From Verrucomicrobiota bacterium (lineage in GTDB: Bacteria > Verrucomicrobiota > Verrucomicrobiia > Opitutales > UBA953): DNA of 6,098 nt. Below are positions 1-5,490 of the stretch, in pieces (within the stretch, counting starts at the first letter, position 1; each line of letters opens with the position of its first letter). Position numbers and translations under genes: made by a program. The stretch is from contig RGES01000082.1 in NCBI GenBank assembly GCA_009917805.1, positions 1 through 6,098 of the forward strand, written 5' to 3'. The notes under the pieces are model-generated. The model had not been told where the DNA came from, searched no databases, and was given only the letters and a program-made list of their open reading frames with translations.

Positions 1-612
1 GCGGAATTGGCCAAGCTGACCGAGAACGCCTATCGCGACGTGAACATCGCCTTCGCCAACGAGCTCTCGCTGATCTGCGACAAGCTCGGCGTCGATGTCT
101 GGGAGCTCATCCGCCTGGCGAACCGCCACCCGCGCGTGAAGATCCTCCAGCCCGGCCCCGGTGTCGGGGGTCATTGCATCGCGGTCGACCCGTGGTTCAT
201 CGTCGACGCCGCTCCGGCCGAAGCGCGTCTGCTGCGCACCGCCCGTGAGGTCAACGACTCCAAGCCGCATCATGTCGTCGCCCAGGTCCGCGCCGCCGCC
301 GGCAAGGATGCCGTCGTCGCCTGCCTCGGCCTCGCCTTCAAGGCGAACGTCGACGACCTGCGTGAATCGCCCGCGGTCGAGATCGCGTCGCACCTCGCCG
401 ATGCGGGCCTGAAGATCCTCGCCGTCGAGCCGCACGTCACCGCTTTGCCGAAGGCGTTGCAGGGCAGGGCGGAACTCGTCTCGCTCGCCGACGCGCTCGA
501 CCGCGCTTCCGTCGTCGTCCTCCTCGTCGATCACCGCGCCTTCGCCGGCCTCACCCTTGCGCAGCTCAAGGGCAAGAGGCTGATTGATACGCGGGGGATG
601 GTTGGGCGTTAG
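1..612 (+). CDS. wecC: UDP-N-acetyl-D-mannosamine dehydrogenase, 3' part
   Basis: This is the C-terminal half of the NAD-dependent dehydrogenase that oxidises UDP-ManNAc to UDP-ManNAcA in the cytoplasm, a precursor for surface polysaccharides. The reading frame is open from base 1, so the 5' end lies outside the window and the N-terminal Rossmann domain is missing; 203 codons remain of a family length of about 420. The helical central domain is visible: KLTEN at codons 5-9, the segment RDVNIAFANELSLIC, and the active-site loop PGPGVGGHCIAVDP with the catalytic Cys codon at 175-177. The C-terminal UDP-binding domain follows, with GLAFK, DDLRESP and a late LLVDH. The match to WecC (FANELSLIC, IRLANRHPRVKILQPGPG) is much closer than to UDP-glucose dehydrogenases. 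It ends in TAG with no visible damage. Repeat copy A begins at the last base of the stop codon. The partner enzyme gene wecB is downstream but broken. Confidence 0.95.
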   Translation, partial: AELAKLTENAYRDVNIAFANELSLICDKLGVDVWELIRLANRHPRVKILQPGPGVGGHCIAVDPWFIVDAAPAEARLLRTAREVNDSKPHHVVAQVRAAAGKDAVVACLGLAFKANVDDLRESPAVEIASHLADAGLKILAVEPHVTALPKALQGRAELVSLADALDRASVVVLLVDHRAFAGLTLAQLKGKRLIDTRGMVGR

Positions 613-639
613 AGTATGGAGTATCGAGTATAGGGTATC
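612..639 (+). repeat. Degenerate GAGTATN tandem, copy A
   Basis: Four head-to-tail heptamers (GAGTATG, GAGTATC, GAGTATA, GGGTATC) followed by GGG. The first G is also the last base of the wecC stop codon. The same arrangement of four heptamers plus GGG is found at 3899-3929, also upstream of a three-way-junction block and a palindrome, so it is one module of a composite element. I see no reading frame or known binding site in it. Confidence 0.85.
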
Positions 640-656
640 GGGGAAGTGATGGCCTT

Positions 657-712
657 GGTAGGGTCGAGCATCCCTGCTCGACCGCGGCCGACCAAGGATG
701 GTCAGCCCTACC
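657..712 (+). repeat. Structured block with nested inverted repeats, copy A
   Basis: The outer stem GGTAGGG (657-663) pairs with CCCTACC (706-712). Inside are two hairpins: GGTCGAGCA (662-670) with TGCTCGACC (675-683) around the loop TCCC, and GACCA (690-694) with TGGTC (699-703) around AGGA. The outer stem and first hairpin share two G residues (662-663), so one must yield a little. The fold would be a three-way junction in RNA or single-stranded DNA. The block recurs almost unchanged at 3945-4000: across the shared stretch beginning GGCCTT I count one inserted G and one C-to-T change, the latter in the loop. There is no T-run, so it is not a standard intrinsic terminator. Confidence 0.8.
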
Positions 713-721
713 TGGAAGTAG

Positions 722-867
722 TTTCGGGTTCCAGGTCTCGGCCTTCAGGTCTCTGGTGCGGGTTATCAGGTACAGGTGCTGGACCGGGTAGAATTCAGGT
801 CCTGAACCTGTACCCGAACCCGAAGACCTGAACCAGGCGCCCGACTGCCGAGACCTGAGACCCGAAA
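722..867 (+). repeat. Long imperfect palindrome, copy A
   Basis: The terminal arms are TTTCGGGTTCCAGGTCTCGG (722-741) and 848-867, whose reverse complement matches at 18 of 20 positions. The left half repeats words of the form NRGGT (CAGGT, GGGT, TGGT); the right half repeats ACCYN (ACCTG, ACCCG). The centre is CAGGT-CCTGA-ACCTG at 796-810, and GGTACAGGT (769-777) is also complementary to 806-814. The final A of the right arm is the A of the ATG at 867, used as the apparent start of the next gene. Two relatives lie at 2807-2955 and 4010-4163. No transposase is linked; it could be a MITE-like or REP-like dispersed element. Confidence 0.85.
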
Positions 868-2732
868 TGGCCTCCGACTCCATCCGGCCCTCAATTCAGC
901 CCTCGGCTCAGTCCTCCAGGTTTCCAGTGTTCCTCCCTCTCCTCCATCACCTCGGTCCGACCTGGCTGGCCAAGCGCTTGCTGTGGTCCGCGGAGCGTCG
1001 GCTGGGATTGCTGGAATATCGGATGCCTCGCGAGCCGTGGTCCGCTTTCGGCTTCACGGAAGAAGCGGCCGCGACCTGGCGCATGCGGGCGCCTTGCCTT
1101 CCGCTCGCTCGCCTGGATCGCGCCGATCTTTCGCGCCAGCTCGAGTCATGGGCCTTGGCCTCCGGCTATTCGCCGGTGGCGGAAGCGGAGGCTTTCGGCC
1201 GAGGTTTCTGCCGCGTCTTCTCCGGCCGTCTCGTCGAGGTCGGTCGGCCGCCGCGCTGGACGCAGAACGTCCTCACCGGCGGCTCCGTCGACCCTTCGAC
1301 GCACTGGTCGCGTTGTTCCGATGCCGGAGCGGAGGACATCAAGGGGATCTGGGAGCTCTCCCGCTTCGCCTGGGTCTTCCCGCTTGTCCGCGCGTGGGTC
1401 ATCGATGGCGACGCCCGTCACGTCGAACGTTTCTGGAGCAACGTCGAAGACTGGAAGAAGCAGAATCCGCCGAACCGCGGGCCGCAATGGATGTGCGGCC
1501 AGGAAGCTTCGCTCCGGCTCATCGCGCTGACCTTCGGGGTGCAGGCATTCCGGCACCATCCGGCCACGACCGACGCCCGTCTGGTGCTGGCTTCGCGGAC
1601 GGCCGAAGCGACCGCTCGCCGCATCGAAGGCCACATCGATTACGCGCTCTCCCAGCAGAACAATCATGGCATCGCCGAAGCCGTCGGCCTGATGACCGCC
1701 GGCGTGTTCTGGCCGACCTTGCCGGGTGCCGGCGATTGGCGTCGCCGTGGACGCAGCGCCCTGTGGCAACAGGTCGAAGCATTGGTCGGTCCCGACGGCG
1801 GCTTCAGCCAGCACTCCACCAACTATCATCGGCTGCTGCTGGACCTCCTGGTCTGGGCGGAACTCGTCTGCCGGGCCGCTGGCTCGACGCTTCCCCCGGC
1901 GGTGCGCCGCAAGGCGATCGCCGCCACGGATTTCCTGGCCGCGTTGCTCGAAGCCGACGGCACGGTCCCGCGTTACGGTTGCGATGACGGCGCCCAGCTC
2001 TTCCCGCTCAGCGGCTGCGGGTTCGAAGATTTCCGGCCGACCGTCGGCACCGCCTTGGCTCTCTTCAAGGGCGAGCGCCTGCCCGCCGGTCCTTGGGATG
2101 AGACGGCCCTGCTCCTGCTCGGCCCGTTGCCGTCGAGCGCCGCCCCTTCGGTGCGCGCCCCCGTGGTTTGCCGCGATGCCGGCGTGGGTTCCTATTCTTA
2201 TAATGCCCCGGGCGGCTGGGATGGGCTCGCCGGTTCGCGTTTCCATAACGTCGTCACCGTCGGCGATCAGGACGCCATGCGCCGCTTCCGGCGCTTCCTC
2301 TGGCTGCCTTGGACGGCCTGCGACCTGCGGGCCGCGCATGACGATTTCACCGCCTCGCATCTCGGCTTCCCTGGCTTCAAGGTGCGTCGCCGGGTCATCA
2401 AGGTTCCCCACGGCTTCGTGATCGTCGATCGCCTGACCGGATTGTTGAAGCAGCCCGGACGTTGCACCTTGCGTTGGCACGGCCGCTCGCGCGCCGGCCT
2501 TGATCAGCTTACCATCGCCTGTTCCGTCGCCTCGCAGGAAGAATACGTCTCCGCCTTGCCTGACGGCGGGGAAGGGTGGCACTCGACGCACTACGGATCA
2601 AAAGACCCCTCCTGGTGTCGCCGGATCACCGCCACCGGCAACGACGTCACCTTCGTCACTGCCCTCGGTTGTTCGCTGCGTCTCGAGCCCAATAGTTTCT
2701 TCGTCGACGGGGAAGAGGTTCCGCTCGAGTGA
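867..2732 (+). CDS. Heparinase II/III-family polysaccharide lyase-like protein
   Basis: Encodes a 621-residue protein of the heparinase II/III type, usually enzymes that cleave uronic-acid polysaccharides by beta-elimination; in polysaccharide clusters they are thought to trim or release polymer. The N-terminal alpha-toroid region shows LGPTWLAKR near residue 30, WMCGQEASLRLI near 210, NNHGIAEAVGL from N265 (N266-H267 as likely catalytic pair) and DGGFSQHSTNYH with a candidate catalytic Tyr320. The C-terminal beta-sandwich shows SYSYNAP (442-448), FHNVVTV (His460) and RFLWLPW. The stretch I expect between a DAGV-type motif and the YSYNA motif, about 45 residues with a conserved His-x-Asp, is absent at D437-S442, suggesting an in-frame deletion. 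The ATG at 867 lies in the palindrome end and gives a Ser/Pro-rich leader; GTG 927 (VFLPLLHHLGPTW) is a credible alternative start at the family-like N-terminus. No signal peptide is evident. Activity is doubtful if the deletion is real. Confidence 0.82.
   Translation: MASDSIRPSIQPSAQSSRFPVFLPLLHHLGPTWLAKRLLWSAERRLGLLEYRMPREPWSAFGFTEEAAATWRMRAPCLPLARLDRADLSRQLESWALASGYSPVAEAEAFGRGFCRVFSGRLVEVGRPPRWTQNVLTGGSVDPSTHWSRCSDAGAEDIKGIWELSRFAWVFPLVRAWVIDGDARHVERFWSNVEDWKKQNPPNRGPQWMCGQEASLRLIALTFGVQAFRHHPATTDARLVLASRTAEATARRIEGHIDYALSQQNNHGIAEAVGLMTAGVFWPTLPGAGDWRRRGRSALWQQVEALVGPDGGFSQHSTNYHRLLLDLLVWAELVCRAAGSTLPPAVRRKAIAATDFLAALLEADGTVPRYGCDDGAQLFPLSGCGFEDFRPTVGTALALFKGERLPAGPWDETALLLLGPLPSSAAPSVRAPVVCRDAGVGSYSYNAPGGWDGLAGSRFHNVVTVGDQDAMRRFRRFLWLPWTACDLRAAHDDFTASHLGFPGFKVRRRVIKVPHGFVIVDRLTGLLKQPGRCTLRWHGRSRAGLDQLTIACSVASQEEYVSALPDGGEGWHSTHYGSKDPSWCRRITATGNDVTFVTALGCSLRLEPNSFFVDGEEVPLE
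2709..2718 (+). promoter_or_regulatory. Candidate ribosome binding site for the former wecB start
   Basis: The purine run GGGGAAGAGG at the 3' end of the lyase gene lies 10 nt before GTG 2729. That spacing is suitable for a Shine-Dalgarno site and supports GTG 2729 as the original, translationally coupled wecB start. It is by far the best such site before any of the starts in the window. The call rests on composition and spacing only. Confidence 0.4.
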
Positions 2733-2758
2733 GCAAAACGATACGGGTGGCAGCATGA
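2729..2758 (+). pseudogene. wecB: Candidate remnant of the wecB N-terminus
   Basis: GTG 2729 overlaps the lyase stop (TGA 2730-2732), a typical coupled arrangement. It opens a nine-codon frame reading MSKTIRVAA before TGA. WecB proteins usually begin with a short basic-hydrophobic strand leading into VFGTRPE, so this peptide is what one expects just before the missing GTRP motif. The frame then runs into repeat material at about 2757, and recognisable WecB sequence resumes at 2958 (DTIKLAP). I infer that an element was inserted within the first dozen or so codons, with loss of about six codons. The peptide is short, so chance is possible. Confidence 0.45.
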
Positions 2759-2791
2759 CTTTCACTCAACGGGAGATCGGAAACCGGAAAG
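2757..2791 (+). repeat. Flanking repeat block left of palindrome B
   Basis: This stretch (ACTCAACGGGAG, then GGAAACCGGA) resembles the reverse complement of the DNA just right of palindrome C (4184-4215, which contains TCCGGTTTCCCTTTGAGT). The same satellite block therefore occurs on the outer side of two palindromes in mirror-image orientation. Together with palindrome B it fills the 2733-2954 gap. The match is imperfect and contains small gaps. Confidence 0.5.
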
Positions 2792-2806
2792 TTTGCTTCG
2801 GGAGCA

Positions 2807-2955
2807 TTTTCAGGTCTCGGGTATCGGCCATCGGGTCTCAGGTGCGGGTTATCAGGTACAGGTGCGGGCACCGGGTAGAATGCAGGTCCTGAACCTTTAC
2901 CCGAACCTGAAGACCTGAACCCGTCTCCCGACAGCCGAGACCCGTGACCCGAAAA
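2807..2955 (+). repeat. Long imperfect palindrome, copy B
   Basis: The left arm TTTTCAGGTCTCGGGTATCG begins at 2807; the right arm 2935-2955 is its reverse complement at 18 of 21 positions. The interior aligns in the forward direction with copies A and C (GGTCTCAGGTGCGG, CAGGTGCGGGCACCGGG, TAGAATGCAGGTCCTGAACC). Unlike A and C it lacks the GAGTATN tandem and the three-way-junction block. Both ends are mirror images: GCATTTTC on the left, GAAAATGG on the right. The right-hand ATG (2955) is in frame with truncated wecB. It sits exactly where the wecB N-terminus should be. Confidence 0.85.
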
Positions 2956-3862
2956 TGGACACCATCAAGCTCGCGCCGGTGTACGCGGAGCTGCGTCGCG
3001 CGGGCAAGGTGCGTCCCTTGCTGGTCTCGACCGGCCAGCATCGTGAACTCCTCGATCAGGCGTTGGGTTCCTTCGGATTGAAGCCCGACGTCGACCTCGG
3101 CCTGATGCAGCCCGGCCAATCCTTGCCGGAACTATCGAGCCGCGTCCTCACCGGCGTCTCCGCCTGGCTCGCGCAGGCGAAGCCGGCCGCCGTCCTCGTG
3201 CAGGGCGATACCACTGTCACGTCACCGGCAATACCGTCATCGACGCCTTGCTCGCCACGCGCGCGCGCATCGGCGGCATCGAGGCCGCCGCGGTCGGCGC
3301 CCGTCTCGGCATCGCGCCGGCGTTCGTCGCCTCGCACCTGGCCGCGCCCAAGTCGCGCTGGATCCTCGTCACCGGTCATCGTCGCGAATCCTTCGGGCCC
3401 GGCTTCGAAAACCTTTGCCGCGGCATCCGTCAGCTCGTCGAGGCGCATCCGGACCTCGGCGTCGTCTATCCGGTGCATCTCAACCCGCAGGTCCAGGAAC
3501 CCGTGCGCCGGCTGCTCGGCGGCCACCCGCGTATCGCCCTCGCCGCCCCGGCCGCTTACGAGGACTTCGTCTGGCTGATGGATCGTTGCGCCTTCGTGCT
3601 CACCGATTCCGGCGGCGTCCAGGAAGAAGCCCCCTCGCTCGGCAAGCCCGTGCTCGTCATGCGGGAGAACACCGAGCGAACCGAAGGCCTCGCCGCGGGC
3701 ACGAGTGAACTTGTCGGCACCGATCCGACCCGCATCGTCACCGCCGCGAGCCGTCTGCTTGCCGATCCCGCCGAATACGCCCGCCGCGCGCAGTTGCGTA
3801 ATCCTTATGGCGACGGCAACGCCGCGGCGAAGATCGCGCGGGTGATGGAAGCAGCGTTGTAA
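2955..3862 (+). pseudogene. wecB: UDP-N-acetylglucosamine 2-epimerase, disrupted
   Basis: A functional WecB interconverts UDP-GlcNAc and UDP-ManNAc in the cytoplasm, feeding WecC. The first frame (2955-3215) reads MDTIKLAPVYAELR and ends in VQGDTT; codon 85 (Asp) corresponds exactly to E. coli Asp95 if codon 5 (Lys) is Lys15, so about ten residues including Arg10 of GTRPE are missing at the N-terminus. The second frame (from about 3218 to the TAA at 3860-3862) resumes at HVTGNTVIDALLATR and continues through LVTGHRRESFGPGF (His213 equivalent at 3377-3379), YPVHLNP, LTDSGGVQEEAPSLGKPVLVMR, ERTEG and NPYGDG. By comparison with E. coli WecB about 70 residues are absent between the two parts, including the HVEAGLRT and PEE-NR segments with catalytic Glu117 and Glu131. 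Both lesions should abolish activity. The surviving codons look unremarkable, so the damage is either recent or an assembly error. Confidence 0.88.
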
Positions 3863-3873
3863 GCGCCGGGTAG

Positions 3874-3890
3874 GTGCAAATGTGCAAACG
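3874..3890 (+). repeat. Two GTGCAAA words, period 8
   Basis: GTGCAAA occurs at 3874-3880 and again at 3882-3888, followed by CG. It lies 12 nt after the wecB stop and just before the GAGTATN tandem. With two units it is minimal, but it matches the style of the other short-period words in this intergenic region. No function can be assigned. Confidence 0.45.
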
Positions 3891-3898
3891 TCGCGCAA

Positions 3899-3929
3899 GA
3901 GTATCGAGTATTGAGTATGGAGTATCGGG
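3899..3929 (+). repeat. Degenerate GAGTATN tandem, copy C
   Basis: Four heptamers (GAGTATC, GAGTATT, GAGTATG, GAGTATC) followed by GGG, the counterpart of 612-642. The seventh base varies freely between units and between the two copies while GAGTAT is kept, except that the last unit of copy A reads GGGTAT. Confidence 0.85.
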
Positions 3930-3944
3930 CGAGTGATGGCCTTG

Positions 3945-4000
3945 GGTAGGGTCGAGCATCCTTGCTCGACCGCGGCCGACCAAGGATGGTCAGCCCTACC
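3945..4000 (+). repeat. Structured block with nested inverted repeats, copy C
   Basis: Outer stem GGTAGGG (3945-3951) with CCCTACC (3994-4000); inner hairpins GGTCGAGCA (3950-3958) with TGCTCGACC (3963-3971) around TCCT, and GACCA (3978-3982) with TGGTC (3987-3991). It is nearly identical to 657-712. All stems are unchanged and the only substitution is in the first loop. Confidence 0.8.
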
Positions 4001-4009
4001 TAGAAGCAG

Positions 4010-4163
4010 TTTCGGGTCACAGGTCTCGGCCCTCAGGTCTCAGGTGCGGATTGTCAGGTGCAGGTGCGGGCACCGGGTCCGGGTAGAATGCAGGTCCTGA
4101 ACCTGTACCCGAACCCGAAGACCTGTACCAGGCACCCGACTGCCGAGACCCGAGACCTGAAAA
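4010..4163 (+). repeat. Long imperfect palindrome, copy C
   Basis: The left arm TTTCGGGTCACAGGTCTCGG (4010-4029) is mirrored by 4143-4163. The centre is again CAGGTCCTGAACCTG, near 4091-4105. Compared with copies A and B the left half carries one extra CCGGGT word near 4075-4086, so the element changes by whole words. It ends in GAAAATGG as the others do, but here the ATG (4163) opens only a 15-codon frame stopping at 4210 and is not fused to the downstream glycosyltransferase. Confidence 0.85.
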
Positions 4164-4265
4164 TGGATACCCCAGCCCATCATCCGGTCTCCGGTTTCCC
4201 TTTGAGTTAAGTTGGCTTGCTCCCCTTGTCCACGTGCCCACGTGCCAGCCTGCCCCCTCACTTAG
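4164..4265 (+). repeat. Repeat debris between palindrome C and the GT4 gene
   Basis: About 100 nt without a gene. It holds a block at 4184-4215 that is similar, in reverse complement, to 2757-2791. It is followed by two CACGTG palindromes (4231-4236 and 4239-4244) as a period-8 pair, and a C-rich stretch ending in TAG at 4263-4265. I see no convincing promoter, terminator or Shine-Dalgarno site in it, although the next gene starts at 4266. Confidence 0.5.
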
Positions 4266-5486
4266 TTGCGCCTCCTCTATTTCCATCAGCATTTCGCGAC
4301 CCCTCGGGGCGCGACCGGCACGCGCTCGTATGAGTTCGCGCGGGCGCTGAGCGCGCGCGGCCATCAGGTGACGGTCGTCTGCGGCGCCCATGGCCTCAGC
4401 GGGCTCGATCTCCCTTACGACGCCGCTCGCGGCTGGCATCGCGGCGAAGTCGACGGCATCGACGTCATCTCGCTCCCGCTGGCTTACTCCAACCGCGACT
4501 CGCTGTTCCGCCGCGGCCTCGCGTACGTCCGCTTCGCGCTCCGCTCCGTGCGCCTCGCCTTGGAGCTGCCCTGCGACCTCGTCTTCGCGACCTCCACGCC
4601 GATCACCGCGGTCATCCCCGGCCTCGCCGCGAAGTGGCTGCGCGGCAAGCCGTTCGTCTTCGAGGTGCGCGATCTCTGGCCCGAGCTTCCGCGCGCCCTC
4701 GGGCTGCGCAATCCGTTCGTCCTCGGGGGGATGTCGCTCCTGGAATTCCTCGGCTACCGTTCGGCCGACGCCTGCGTCGGCCTTTCGCCCGGCATCGTCG
4801 AGGGCATCCGCGCCCGCGCGGACGAACGTCTGCCGGTCGCGATGATCCCGAACGGCTGCGACCTCGAGGTCTTCCATCCGGCCAAGCGCGCCCGCCTCAC
4901 GCTGCCGGGCATCGGGCCCGACGACTTCGTCGCCGGCTTCACCGGCGCCCACGGCGTCGCCAACGGGCTCGACGCGCTGCTCGCGGTCGCCGAAGAGCTC
5001 AAGCGTCGCGGCGACCGACGCGTGAAGCTCGTCTTCATCGGCGACGGCAAGGAGAAGGAGCGTCTCGCCGCCCGCGCCGCCGAACTCGGCCTGGCGAACT
5101 GCCTCTTCTTCCCGCCGGTCCCGAAGGCAGAACTTGGCGCCATCACCGCTTCACTCGACTGCGGGCTCATGGTGCTCAAGGACATCCCCGCCTTCTACCA
5201 CGGCACGTCGCCGAACAAGTTCTTCGATTACGTCGCCGCAGGCATCCCCGTGGTGAACAACTATCCGGGCTGGCTCGCCGGCCTGATCCGCGAGAACGAG
5301 TGCGGCATCGTCGTCCCGCCGGGCAACGTCGCCGCTTTCGCCGATGCGCTCCAGCGTCTGGCCGCCGACCGCGCCGCCGGCCGTGTCATGGGCGCCGCCG
5401 CCCGCGCGCTGGCCGAAAAAGAATTCGCCCGCCCGCAGCTCGCCGCCCGCTTCATCGCGACCCTCGAAGCCCACTCCGAAGCCTGA
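4266..5486 (+). CDS. GT4-family glycosyltransferase, WbuB-like
   Basis: A 406-residue retaining GT-B glycosyltransferase, likely cytoplasmic or membrane-associated, adding a sugar from a nucleotide-sugar donor to a lipid-linked polysaccharide precursor. The N-terminal acceptor domain shows LLYFHQHFATP, then GTRSYEFARAL and HQVTVVCG. EVRDLWPE (133-140), IPNGCDLEVF (from 194) and FTGAHGVANGLD (His229 in the loop opening the donor domain) follow. GTSPNKFFDYVAAGIPVV (from 313) is the donor-binding motif, with Asp321 at a position often Glu in GT4. The overall pattern is that of WbuB-type L-fucosaminyltransferases; the actual donor and acceptor cannot be read from the sequence. TTG 4266 is chosen because an in-frame TAG lies immediately upstream, the protein aligns with the family from its first residue, and no ATG or GTG occurs before codon 35. 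No clear ribosome binding site precedes it. The gene looks intact. Confidence 0.9.
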   Translation: MRLLYFHQHFATPRGATGTRSYEFARALSARGHQVTVVCGAHGLSGLDLPYDAARGWHRGEVDGIDVISLPLAYSNRDSLFRRGLAYVRFALRSVRLALELPCDLVFATSTPITAVIPGLAAKWLRGKPFVFEVRDLWPELPRALGLRNPFVLGGMSLLEFLGYRSADACVGLSPGIVEGIRARADERLPVAMIPNGCDLEVFHPAKRARLTLPGIGPDDFVAGFTGAHGVANGLDALLAVAEELKRRGDRRVKLVFIGDGKEKERLAARAAELGLANCLFFPPVPKAELGAITASLDCGLMVLKDIPAFYHGTSPNKFFDYVAAGIPVVNNYPGWLAGLIRENECGIVVPPGNVAAFADALQRLAADRAAGRVMGAAARALAEKEFARPQLAARFIATLEAHSEA

Positions 5487-5490
5487 ACCT

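Noticed and set aside
662..683. Intrinsic terminator after wecC
   Set aside because: The 9-bp hairpin is strong but is followed by GCGGCC, not a T-run, and recurs as part of a larger repeat.
1146..2591. 481-codon open frame on the minus strand, antisense to the lyase gene
   Set aside because: The + strand frame contains recognisable heparinase II/III motifs. The antisense translation is Arg/Gly/Ala-rich with no family I recognise, as expected of a shadow frame in GC-rich DNA.
3207..3226. Programmed ribosomal frameshift joining the two wecB parts
   Set aside because: About 70 conserved residues are missing at the junction, not one or two bases, and no slippery heptamer with a downstream structure is evident.
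612..4163. Integron-like array with attC sites between genes
   Set aside because: Genes separated by same-orientation imperfect palindromes look similar at first sight, but I find no paired attC core sites (GTTRRRY/RYYYAAC) at the ends, the palindromes end in AAAATGG, and no integrase is present.
4163..4210. 15-codon frame (MDTPAHHPVSGFPLS) from the ATG of palindrome C
   Set aside because: Too short, no ribosome binding site, and made of repeat debris; kept only as evidence that the repeat end carries an ATG.
612..4244. CRISPR array
   Set aside because: Repeats are not evenly spaced, there are no unique spacers of constant length and no cas genes.
4017..4952. 311-codon minus-strand open frame over the GT4 gene and palindrome C
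   Set aside because: Low-complexity translation, partly encoded by the repeat itself; the opposite strand has clear GT4 motifs.
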